Assembly: GCF_003626695.1 (NCBI RefSeq)
Contig: NZ_RBAH01000001.1
Coordinates: 496,001 to 560,000 of the forward strand
DNA length: 64,000 nucleotides
Source: Paenibacillus ginsengarvi
Lineage (GTDB): Bacteria; Bacillota; Bacilli; Paenibacillales; NBRC-103111
Reading direction: 5' to 3'
In this document: one piece after another, positions 26,232 through 34,141 of the stretch
Layout of the letters: the number at the start of each line of letters is the position of its first letter
How positions within the stretch are numbered: position 1 is the first letter of the stretch
Program-made: the position numbers and the translations under genes
Notes under the pieces: generated by a model
Seen by the model: the letters and a program-made list of their open reading frames with translations, nothing else
What the model was told of the DNA's origin: nothing
The model's database searches: none

Positions 26232-26600
26232 CGCCGCATAACCTCCATAGACGGGGGCGGCGGATTGGAGTTTGAGCCGCTTAATCGGCTCTCTCTTCTC
26301 TACCTACCCTCTCTCGGGCTTGCTTGCAGCGTCTGTCACTGAGGCTGTGAACGAATCTCCGACGGGCTGCAAAAGCGAACTGAGCTACCAAAGGAATGAA
26401 AAAGTACAGCGGAAAGTTTACGTCCCGCCTTTGAAATCGTGTCCTAACCGCATAACACCAATTCCAAGGACACGATTTCAAGAGCGGGTGCAGCGTACTT
26501 TTCGTTCCTGACTTCCACGCTTCCTGTTCGCTTTTGCTTTTAACCCGGTGGAGCCTTTTTTCGTTCACGGTCCTCGTCCAGCCGATAAAACAAGCCCTTA
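26232..26600. other. Gap between murD and spoVE
   Basis: 369 bp without a supported gene. Almost half is the nested inverted repeat at 26369-26537. The rest carries the spoVE leader (GGAGG ten bases before its ATG) and no recognised promoter. Confidence 0.7.
26369..26537. repeat. 169-bp nested inverted-repeat (foldback) element
   Basis: The outer arms GCAAAAGCGAAC (26369-26380) and GTTCGCTTTTGC (26526-26537) are perfectly complementary. Inside them GGAATGAAAAAGTAC pairs with GTACTTTTCGTTCC, CCCGC with GCGGG, and TTGAAATCGTGTCCT with AGGACACGATTTCAA (15 bp, perfect) around a 25-nt loop. It has the architecture of a miniature foldback element and interrupts the mur/spoVE operon. No coding content. 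Confidence 0.8.
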
Positions 26601-28025
26601 CTACAACTTATGCACCGACTCATTAAACATGCGTCCCCGAATCTCATAAGATTCGAACATATCCCAACTGGCGCAAGCCGGCGAGAGCAGCACGACATCG
26701 CCCGGCCCCGCGAAGGAACGGGCTTCGCGAACCGCTTGTTCCAGCGTTTCGGCTGCACTGTTCCCAGTATCGACCGTTTTGACCGCGCTAATCCCCGCTT
26801 CTTCTGCCAATCTCGCGAATTTATTTCTCGTTTCGCCCAGCGCGACGACCGCCTTCACATGCCGCTTCAAATAGGGAAGCAGGTCGGTAAATTCCGACTT
26901 GCGGTCCTGTCCTCCGGCAATGAGCACGATCGGCTGCTCGAACGACTTCAGCGCCATCATCGTGGCAAACGAATTGGTAGCTTTCGAGTTATTGTAATAG
27001 ACGATTCCGTCCCGCTCCAGCACCAGCTCCAGCCGGTGCTCGACGCCGCGAAATTCGCGCAGCGCTTTGCGGACCGGCTCAAGTCCGGCTCCGGCGGCAA
27101 ATGCTATGGCGATGGCGGCAAGCGCATCTTCCGCATTGTGGACGCCTGGAATGCCGAGCTCCTTGGCTGGCAGCACCTTGACCTCTACACCCTCTTCGTT
27201 CTTATAGACGATCCACTGGCCGTCTGACAAAGCAGCATCCCGCGACGCCAAAGGGGGCTCCAAGTAAACGCCTTGTCCAAGCCGCTCGCGGGTCGAGAAC
27301 GGGATCAGTCTCGCCTTCGCCTGCTTCGCGATAACGCGGCATTCCGCATCGTCCCAGTTCAGCACGGCAACGTCCTGTGCCGTCTGGTTCGCAAACAGCT
27401 TCGCCTTCGAGGCGATGTAATCTTCCATCGTGCCGTGGTAATCGAGATGAGTCTCGCATACATTCAGAAGGCAAGCGATCGCCGGGCGGAAATGAACCGT
27501 TCCTTTCAGTTGAAAGCTGCTAAGCTCGACGACCATCCGATTCGACTCCGTCGCATCGACGGCCGCTTCGCACAGAGCACGCCCAATGTTTCCCGCCACA
27601 ATCGGTCCTAGACCTGCTTCGTCGAGCATTCGCCCGACCCAGGTCGTCGTCGTCGTTTTGCCGTTCGAACCGGTAATCCCGATGATCGGCGCCTTGCATA
27701 TGTAACCCGCCACCTCGACCTCGGTGACGACTTCGATGCCGAGCCGTTGCGCATCCTGCACAGGAGGAATCGTGTACGGAATGCCGGGATTTTTCACAAC
27801 AAGCTTCACGCCCGGATGAATCAGCGTATCCGGATGACTCCCGCATAGAACAGAAATACCCAGAGCCGTCAATTCGTCGGCTTCAGGGCATAAAGAACGA
27901 TCCTTCTTATCGTTTACCGTTACGGCCGCGCCGTACTCGTGGAACAGCTTCGCCACCGCCACACCGCTTCTGGCGAGGCCGAGTATGACAACTTCCTCGC
28001 CGCGGTATAACTCGGGATGATTCAT
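26601..28025 (-). CDS. murD: UDP-N-acetylmuramoyl-L-alanine-D-glutamate ligase
   Basis: MurD adds D-glutamate to UDP-MurNAc-L-Ala using ATP. The 474-aa protein has an N-terminal Rossmann-like domain (VVILGLARSGVAVAKLF), the Mur ligase P-loop GITGSNGKTTTTTW (about 116-129), the ATP and Lys region HNAEDALAAIAIA, and FRGVEHRLE with YNNSKATN. The start is taken at ATG 28025, which gives the conserved N-terminus; an open frame 34 codons further upstream runs into the mraY end and is not conserved. It follows mraY by 30 bp. Confidence 0.95.
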   Translation of the reverse strand: MNHPELYRGEEVVILGLARSGVAVAKLFHEYGAAVTVNDKKDRSLCPEADELTALGISVLCGSHPDTLIHPGVKLVVKNPGIPYTIPPVQDAQRLGIEVVTEVEVAGYICKAPIIGITGSNGKTTTTTWVGRMLDEAGLGPIVAGNIGRALCEAAVDATESNRMVVELSSFQLKGTVHFRPAIACLLNVCETHLDYHGTMEDYIASKAKLFANQTAQDVAVLNWDDAECRVIAKQAKARLIPFSTRERLGQGVYLEPPLASRDAALSDGQWIVYKNEEGVEVKVLPAKELGIPGVHNAEDALAAIAIAFAAGAGLEPVRKALREFRGVEHRLELVLERDGIVYYNNSKATNSFATMMALKSFEQPIVLIAGGQDRKSEFTDLLPYLKRHVKAVVALGETRNKFARLAEEAGISAVKTVDTGNSAAETLEQAVREARSFAGPGDVVLLSPACASWDMFESYEIRGRMFNESVHKL

Positions 28026-28054
28026 AAGTATGCATTCCCCACCTTCCACAATTG

Positions 28055-29014
28055 CTAATTGATGTTGAACAGCGCTAGTCCTGCACATACGAGTCCGGCA
28101 AACCAGAACGTAACGACGATCCGCCACTCCGACCAGCCGCCCAGCTCGTAATGATGATGAATCGGGCTCATGCGGAATACGCGTTTGCCGCGGGTTTTGA
28201 ACGAGACGACCTGAATGACGACCGACAGCATTTCGACGACGAAAACCGCGCCTACCACCAGAATAAGCAGCTCCGACTTCGTCAAGATGGCCGCCGCCGC
28301 GAGTCCTCCGCCGATGCCGAGCGATCCCGTGTCGCCCATGAATACTTTGGCCGGGTGAGCGTTAAATACCAGAAAGCCGAGTACCGCGCCTACCATCGAG
28401 GCTGAGAAAATAGCGGTTTCCATCTCCGAATGCACCATCGCGATAATCGTATACGCGCCGAATGCGATCGCGCTCGTGCCGGCCAGCAAGCCGTCCAAAC
28501 CGTCGGTGAAATTGACCGCGTTGGACATCCCCAGCATCATGATGACGACGAAGGGAACGTACAGCCACCAGCCGATTTCGATCGAATAATCGGTGAACGG
28601 AATCGCCAGATCGGTCGTATGACCGCTTCGATATAAAAGGTAACATACGACGGCGGAAAAAAACAACTGACCGAACAGCTTTTGCTTGGCGGTAAGGCCT
28701 AACGACCGTTTAAACAATATTTTAATATAATCGTCCAAAAATCCGACAAGCCCGTAACCGAGCGAAGCGATCAGCAGAATGACGCTGTCCGCCGTCATAT
28801 CGGTAAATCGCAAAAACGCGATCGATAACGCGAGCATGATAATGATGCCGCCCATGGTGGGGGTACCCGCTTTTTTCAAATGCCCTTGCGGACCGTCGGT
28901 GCGTATTTGCTGGCCGAATTTGAGACGCCGCAGAATCGGGATCAGAATCGGGCCCAAAATGAGCGCGAGCAAAAAGGCGGCTCCCATTGTAAACAAGATC
29001 ACTTTCATTTCCAT
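28055..29014 (-). CDS. mraY: Phospho-N-acetylmuramoyl-pentapeptide transferase
   Basis: MraY transfers phospho-MurNAc-pentapeptide to undecaprenyl phosphate, forming lipid I. The 319-aa membrane protein has about ten hydrophobic segments and the family motifs KKAGTPTMGG (about 48-57), LVGFLDDYIK with the conserved Asp pair, NFTDGLDGLLAG, AKVFMGDTGSLGIGG and the C-terminal HHHYELGGWSE. The ATG has GGGAGGGGG eleven bases upstream. It sits in the usual place between murF and murD. Confidence 0.97.
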   Translation of the reverse strand: MEMKVILFTMGAAFLLALILGPILIPILRRLKFGQQIRTDGPQGHLKKAGTPTMGGIIIMLALSIAFLRFTDMTADSVILLIASLGYGLVGFLDDYIKILFKRSLGLTAKQKLFGQLFFSAVVCYLLYRSGHTTDLAIPFTDYSIEIGWWLYVPFVVIMMLGMSNAVNFTDGLDGLLAGTSAIAFGAYTIIAMVHSEMETAIFSASMVGAVLGFLVFNAHPAKVFMGDTGSLGIGGGLAAAAILTKSELLILVVGAVFVVEMLSVVIQVVSFKTRGKRVFRMSPIHHHYELGGWSEWRIVVTFWFAGLVCAGLALFNIN

Positions 29015-29036
29015 GACGGTCGGTTCCCCCTCCCTT

Positions 29037-30428
29037 CTATAGTTGTAACGTCATAAGCTTATGGACGACTTCCTCCAGCCGCATGCCCCGGGAGCCCTTA
29101 ACGAGCACGATATCCTCCGGAGCGGCAACCGATGCGACTTCCTGCGCCAGCTCTTCTTTGTCCGCAAACCATCTGACCCGCTCCGGCGGAAAAGAGAGCC
29201 GCGCCGCTTCCGCCATATGGACGGACAGCGGTCCGTACGCAAATACATAATCGTACCGGTCCGGCGTGAGAAACTCGCCGATCTCCCAGTGAAACTGCTC
29301 CTCTTCGCCGCCAAGCTCCAGCATGTCGCCGAGCACGACGATTTTCCGCCCGTATCCGGTCAGTTCCCCCAGCAGTTCGAGCGAAGCGCGGGTCGAAGCC
29401 GGACTGGCATTGTACGCATCGTTCAAAACGGTCAAGCCTGTCGGTGCTTGCAGCTTCTCGATACGCATTCCTGTCGGCTGAGCCTTGCGCAATCCGCTGG
29501 CAATCGCTTCGGGCGTCAGGTCGAAATGGCGGCCGACGGCGATGGCCGCCAGTGCATTAACCGCATTGTGGCGGCCGAGCAGCGGAATGTGGTACACAGG
29601 CTCCTGCGAAGAACCTACCGTGAAGCTGGAGCCGTCCGCTTCGATCCCGACACGGCCAAGCTGCAAATCGTTCTGATCCGATGTCCCGAAGCGAACGCAC
29701 GACATCGAATCGGGTTTGGCCGCCGCAGGCAGCAGCTTCTCGATCAGCGGCTCGTCGCCGTTATAGACGAGTACCCCGCCGCTGCGCAGTCCAGCCGCAA
29801 TTTCCAGCTTCGCCCTGGCAATGCCCTCGCGTGAGCCAAGACGCTCCAGATGAGCCTCGCCGATCATCGTAATGACCGCGACTTCCGGCCTTGCAATCTG
29901 CGTCAGCAGCTCGATTTCGCCAAAACCGCGCATGCCCATCTCGAGCACCGCCAGCTCCGTGCTTTCGTCCATGCGCAATATCATCAGCGGCAAACCGATA
30001 TCGCCGTTCAAATTCCCTTCCGTCTTAAACACGTTATAGGATTCGGCCAGCACGGCCGCTATCATATCCTTCGTCGTCGTCTTGCCGTTGCTGCCAGTAA
30101 CGCCGATAATGCGTACGGGCAGCTGCTCGCGATACCGCGCCGCAAGCTGTTGAAGCGCCGCGAGCGTATCGTCGACGATAATGGCCGGCACTCCTGCCGG
30201 CGGCTCACCGCGATCGCGCTGCCACAACGTTGCGCTTGCTCCCCGGTCGTACGCTTCCTTCGCATAATCGTGCCCGTCGAATCGCTCCCCGATAATCGGA
30301 ACGTACAAATTGCCGGCCTCGATCGTCCTCGTATCCTTCGACACGCCGCGAACAAGCATCGCCGCTTCGCCGCCCACTGCCGTTCCCGTTACCATTTCGG
30401 CGATTTCGCCGAACTTGCGAATCATCAC
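29037..30428 (-). CDS. murF: UDP-N-acetylmuramoyl-tripeptide-D-alanyl-D-alanine ligase
   Basis: MurF adds the D-Ala-D-Ala dipeptide, completing the UDP-MurNAc-pentapeptide. The 463-aa protein has the N-terminal substrate domain (RGVSKDTRTIEAGNLYVPIIGERFDGHDY), the P-loop GVTGSNGKTTTKDM (about 107-120), HNAVNALAAIAVG and NDAYNASPASTRASLE. The first codon is GTG overlapping the murE stop by a few bases; the ATG immediately after is an equally good start. Translational coupling to murE is likely. Confidence 0.95.
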   Translation of the reverse strand: MMIRKFGEIAEMVTGTAVGGEAAMLVRGVSKDTRTIEAGNLYVPIIGERFDGHDYAKEAYDRGASATLWQRDRGEPPAGVPAIIVDDTLAALQQLAARYREQLPVRIIGVTGSNGKTTTKDMIAAVLAESYNVFKTEGNLNGDIGLPLMILRMDESTELAVLEMGMRGFGEIELLTQIARPEVAVITMIGEAHLERLGSREGIARAKLEIAAGLRSGGVLVYNGDEPLIEKLLPAAAKPDSMSCVRFGTSDQNDLQLGRVGIEADGSSFTVGSSQEPVYHIPLLGRHNAVNALAAIAVGRHFDLTPEAIASGLRKAQPTGMRIEKLQAPTGLTVLNDAYNASPASTRASLELLGELTGYGRKIVVLGDMLELGGEEEQFHWEIGEFLTPDRYDYVFAYGPLSVHMAEAARLSFPPERVRWFADKEELAQEVASVAAPEDIVLVKGSRGMRLEEVVHKLMTLQL

Positions 30429-31912
30429 TTCGATCTACCCCTTATCGCTTCCTGGGCAACAAGCCGGTCGTCGAAATGATGATGGACGCCGCCCACGATT
30501 TGGATTGGTTCATGCCCTTTTCCCGCAATTAATATTACATCGCGTGGGCTTGCCATTTCAACTGCTTTATAGATGGCGTCCCGCCGATCGGCGATCAGCT
30601 CGTAGCGTTCTGCGCTAAGTCCTTCACGAACGATGCCCGGCTCGATTTCCCGAAGGATCGCCTCCGGCTCTTCCGATCTCGGATTGTCGGAGGTAACGAT
30701 GACATAGTCGCTGTGGCGGGCTGCAATCGATCCCATGATCGGCCTCTTCGAACGGTCCCGATCGCCTCCGCAGCCGAATACGGTAATAATCCGTCCTTCG
30801 CAAAATTCGCGGATCGTCTCGAGCGCCTTAAGCAGTCCGTCCGGAGTATGCGCATAGTCGACGATGACCAGGTAGTCGCTATCATCCCCGACCGTTTCCA
30901 TTCGTCCCGGAACGACGCTTACCCTCTCTAAGCTATTCGCGATGAGCGGAAGTGGAATCTTCTCGATCAAAGTTGATGAAATGGCCCCGAGCGCATTGTA
31001 TACGTTGAACTTGCCTACAAGCTTCATCGTAATATCCGCACGCTCGCCGAACGCCGTGACGGTAAAACGCGTTCCTTTGGAGGTCATGCGGATATCGGTC
31101 GCCCTCACATCGGCGTTCTCTCCGAGACCGTACGTAATGACCTGAGCGCTTGTAAGCTTGGCGTAATCAGCCGAAGCTTCGTCGTCTGCGTTCAGCAAGG
31201 CGAATGCGGTTTCGTCCGGATCGCCGGAAAACGCGTTGCCGAGCCGGGAGAAAAACAATCCTTTTGCCGCTTTGTATCGCTCCATCGTCTGGTGGAAGTC
31301 GAGATGGTCCTGGGTCAAATTCGTAAACAGCGCGGTGCGGAACCGGCAGCCTTTCACCCGGCCCAGCTCGAGCGCGTGGCTGGACACTTCCATCACGGCG
31401 TAATCCGCCCCGGCGTCAAGCATCCGGCGCAGATTCATTTGCAAATCCGACGCTTCCTGCGTCGTTCGTTCGGCCTCAAACCAATCGTCGCCGATTTTCA
31501 TGCTGATCGTGCCCATCAGCCCGGTCCGGTACCGCTGGTCCCGCAAGATGAACTCTATCAGCGAGCTCGTCGTCGTTTTGCCGTTCGTCCCCGTCACCCC
31601 GATCAGCTTCAGCTCCCGGCTCGGATAGTTGTAAAAGGCGCAGGCGATAACGGCCATTGCGTACCTGGCATCCTTCACAAACAACTTGGGGAGCTCCCCG
31701 GGCACGTCTCTCTCTACAACGAGCGCAGCGGCACCCGCCTCTGCCGCCTTCGCCGCAAAGTCGTGACCATCGCTGACGAAGCCGGGAATGCACAGAAACA
31801 GATCACCCGGGCGCACTTTGCGCGAATCTGTCTGAATGCCCGTCACGACGGTACACGGATCGCCGGAAATCCGGGCTCCGATGAATAGCGAAGCGAGCTG
31901 CTCTAGCCGCAT
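30425..31912 (-). CDS. murE: UDP-N-acetylmuramoyl-tripeptide synthase, meso-DAP adding
   Basis: MurE adds the third stem residue. The 495-aa protein has the P-loop GVTGTNGKTTTSSL (about 110-123), the carbamylated-lysine region, and the DNPR motif in TSDNPRSEEP (about 405-414), the hallmark of enzymes selecting meso-diaminopimelate. This agrees with DapH and DapL at the left of the window. It is followed by murF with overlapping ends and preceded by a 179-bp gap holding a palindrome and a dispersed repeat. Confidence 0.96.
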   Translation of the reverse strand: MRLEQLASLFIGARISGDPCTVVTGIQTDSRKVRPGDLFLCIPGFVSDGHDFAAKAAEAGAAALVVERDVPGELPKLFVKDARYAMAVIACAFYNYPSRELKLIGVTGTNGKTTTSSLIEFILRDQRYRTGLMGTISMKIGDDWFEAERTTQEASDLQMNLRRMLDAGADYAVMEVSSHALELGRVKGCRFRTALFTNLTQDHLDFHQTMERYKAAKGLFFSRLGNAFSGDPDETAFALLNADDEASADYAKLTSAQVITYGLGENADVRATDIRMTSKGTRFTVTAFGERADITMKLVGKFNVYNALGAISSTLIEKIPLPLIANSLERVSVVPGRMETVGDDSDYLVIVDYAHTPDGLLKALETIREFCEGRIITVFGCGGDRDRSKRPIMGSIAARHSDYVIVTSDNPRSEEPEAILREIEPGIVREGLSAERYELIADRRDAIYKAVEMASPRDVILIAGKGHEPIQIVGGVHHHFDDRLVAQEAIRGRSK

Positions 31913-31956
31913 GATGACACCTCATCTGTAGTCGTATTGGAAAATTCCGGTTCATT

Positions 31957-31981
31957 AAAGTGTTACCAGTATTGACACTTT
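31957..31981. repeat. Palindrome upstream of murE
   Basis: AAAGTGT and ACACTTT, perfectly inverted around an 11-bp centre, lie 44 bp upstream of the murE start. It could be an operator or an RNA hairpin. No T-run follows on the minus strand. Confidence 0.5.
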
Positions 31982-32024
31982 ACCGTTTGAACACACGGTA
32001 TACGCAAACCATTTTTGATCGAAT

Positions 32025-32085
32025 GGGGTCCCCGCAAAGTAATCGGAATACGCTTCGTAGCTTATCTTCACTTTGTGGGGTTCAG
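32025..32085. repeat. Dispersed foldback repeat copy 2, intact
   Basis: About 61 bp bounded by CCCCGCAAAGT and ACTTTGTGGGG (one G-U pair) with an inner AATACGCTTCGTAGCTTATC. It lies 7 bp after the spoVD stop, between spoVD and murE. It is the uninterrupted form of the element at 414-562 and is aligned without gaps to the more diverged copy at 42494-42551. Confidence 0.8.
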
Positions 32086-32091
32086 TCGTAA

Positions 32092-34017
32092 TCAGGATTC
32101 CGGGTGCTTGCCCATGTAGATGCGGATCGTGCTGCCCTGCTCCACCCGTTCTCCGCCCTTCGGTGCCTGACTGATCACTTCGTCGCCGCTGCCGAACTTC
32201 TCGAGACGGAAGTTCATATTCATATCTTCGTAAATATCGCTGACGGTATGTCCGATCAGATCCGGCACTTCGACCACTTTCGTTTCCCCGTAGCGGTATT
32301 CCCGCTCGAGCTGGTCCTTGCGCGGCTCCACGCCCATATACCGGAGCGCATCGGTCATAATATTTTTGACGACTGGAGCGGCTACGACGCCACCGAATTG
32401 AATGCCGACGGGATTGTCGATCGCGACGTACACGACGATTTTCGGGTCGTCGGCTGGGGCGAAGCCGATAAACGAGACGATATGCTCATCGGGCGAATAA
32501 CGTCCGCCAATTACTTTTTGCGCCGTACCGGTTTTGCCGCCTACCCGGTAGCCGTCAATAAACGCCGTGCGCCCTGTTCCTTTCGCGACAACACTCTCCA
32601 GCGCCTCGCGCACCTGCTTGGATGTCGATTCCGAGATCACCTGGCGGACAAGCTCGGACTTAATTTCTTTTACCACTTGCCCCGTTTCCGGATTGTACCA
32701 GTTTTTGGCGACATGCGGCGTGAATAGTTTACCGCCGTTCACGGCTGCGGATACGGCCGTAATTTGCTGGATCGGGGTTACGGATACGCCTTGGCCGAAC
32801 GCTGTCGTGGCAAGCTCGACCGGGCCGACCTTGGACAACTTGAACATGATGCCGTTTTCTTCGCCGCCGAGATCGATTCCCGTCTTCTGGCCGAAGCCGA
32901 ACCGGCGAATATAGTCGAACAGCGTTTCTTTGCCGAGCCGCTGTCCCAGGGCGACAAAACCGGGGTTACATGAGTTCTCCACGACCTGTAAAAACGACTG
33001 GCTTCCATGGCCACCCCGTTTCCAGCAGCGCAGCCTTGCCCCGCCAACCTCGACAAAGCCAGGATCGAAAAACGTATCCCGCTGCAGGTCTACCTTCTTC
33101 TCTTCCAGAGCGGCGGCAAGCGTTATGATTTTGAACGTGGAGCCGGGCTCGTACGTCATCCAGATCGGCAAGTTCCGGTTATACACTTCACTCGGGTAAT
33201 CCAAAAAATTTGTAGGATCGTAAGTCGGCCTTGCCGACATGCCCAATATTTCGCCGGTATTCGGGTCCATTGCAATCGCAATCGCATTTTTCGCCTGATG
33301 CTGAACCATCGCCTGGTCGAGCTCCCGCTCCAGATACGATTGAATGTTCTTATCGATCGTGAGCTGCAGGTTCAAGCCGTCGCGAGGCGCGCGGTAATGT
33401 TCGGAGGAGTTCGGCATGACGCCGCCCGAGGCGTCGGCCAAAAACGAAACATTGCCGTTAATGCCGGCAAGTTCGCTGTTGTACACCGCCTCGACTCCCG
33501 TCAGCCCTTTATCGATTCCGGTGAAACCGAGTATATGCGAGGCCAGCGTACCGAACGGATAATAGCGCTTATTGTCCTCCGCGACCTTGATGCCGGGCAA
33601 GTTCAGGTTGCGGACTTCCGCCGCCTTGTCTTCGGATATTTTACGGCCGCCCGGGCGTATATACACGCTGGACTCGCGTTTCGTAATCATTTTATAGACG
33701 TCGTCTTCGCCCATGTCCAGCACACGGGCCAGCGCGGCCGCAGTCGATCGCGCATCCTCGATCTGGGCCGGTATCGCCATAATGGACGGAGAGCTGATGT
33801 TATACGTAAGCCGCACGCCGTTGCGGTCCCATATTTCGCCGCGTTTAGCGGCGAACGGGATTTCCCGGCGCCATAAATCTTCCGCTTTTCTCGCAAGCTC
33901 GCTTCCGATAAATAGCTGGACATAGGCAAGCCGGGTTATAAGCGCGACAAAAATAATTCCGCTGCAAAACAGGGCGATTACAAGTCTGCGTCTGACCGTT
34001 ACACTGGATACTTTCAC
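32092..34017 (-). CDS. spoVD: Stage V sporulation protein D (class B penicillin-binding protein)
   Basis: SpoVD is the transpeptidase partner of SpoVE for spore cortex synthesis. The 641-aa protein has an N-terminal membrane anchor (about 10-30), a dimerisation domain (about 55-200), a transpeptidase domain with the Ser active-site motif EPGSTFKI (STFK), the SCN-type motif in VENSCNPGF and KTG (GGKTGTAQ), and one C-terminal PASTA domain (about 575-635, VPDLIGHTVSDIYEDMN). The start is GTG with a GGAGGGGG site that is complementary to a CCCCCTC upstream (see 34022-34130). Confidence 0.95.
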   Translation of the reverse strand: MKVSSVTVRRRLVIALFCSGIIFVALITRLAYVQLFIGSELARKAEDLWRREIPFAAKRGEIWDRNGVRLTYNISSPSIMAIPAQIEDARSTAAALARVLDMGEDDVYKMITKRESSVYIRPGGRKISEDKAAEVRNLNLPGIKVAEDNKRYYPFGTLASHILGFTGIDKGLTGVEAVYNSELAGINGNVSFLADASGGVMPNSSEHYRAPRDGLNLQLTIDKNIQSYLERELDQAMVQHQAKNAIAIAMDPNTGEILGMSARPTYDPTNFLDYPSEVYNRNLPIWMTYEPGSTFKIITLAAALEEKKVDLQRDTFFDPGFVEVGGARLRCWKRGGHGSQSFLQVVENSCNPGFVALGQRLGKETLFDYIRRFGFGQKTGIDLGGEENGIMFKLSKVGPVELATTAFGQGVSVTPIQQITAVSAAVNGGKLFTPHVAKNWYNPETGQVVKEIKSELVRQVISESTSKQVREALESVVAKGTGRTAFIDGYRVGGKTGTAQKVIGGRYSPDEHIVSFIGFAPADDPKIVVYVAIDNPVGIQFGGVVAAPVVKNIMTDALRYMGVEPRKDQLEREYRYGETKVVEVPDLIGHTVSDIYEDMNMNFRLEKFGSGDEVISQAPKGGERVEQGSTIRIYMGKHPES

Positions 34018-34021
34018 GATT

Positions 34022-34130
34022 CTACCCCCTCCGAACCCTAATCCGATAGCTATGGCGCGATCAAAATAGTAATAGTTTTTGATCGCGCCTAGAGTGTTTC
34101 ATAACATAGCTATTCGCTGGGTGAGGGGGT
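34022..34130 (-). promoter_or_regulatory. Nested foldback in the spoVD leader covering its ribosome binding site
   Basis: Nearly the whole pbpB-spoVD gap is one nested inverted repeat. From outside in, CCCCCTC pairs with GAGGGGG, ACCC with GGGT, ATAGCTATG with CATAGCTAT (9 bp, perfect) and GGCGCGATCAAAA with TTTTGATCGCGCC (13 bp, perfect). On the RNA the outermost GAGGGGG is the spoVD ribosome binding site itself, so the fold would block translation of spoVD from a pbpB read-through transcript. No T-run follows. Confidence 0.65.
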
Positions 34131-34141
34131 TAGAACAAGCT

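Noticed and set aside
26232..26600. Insertion sequence between spoVE and murD
   Set aside because: No transposase coding capacity; only a short foldback element is present.
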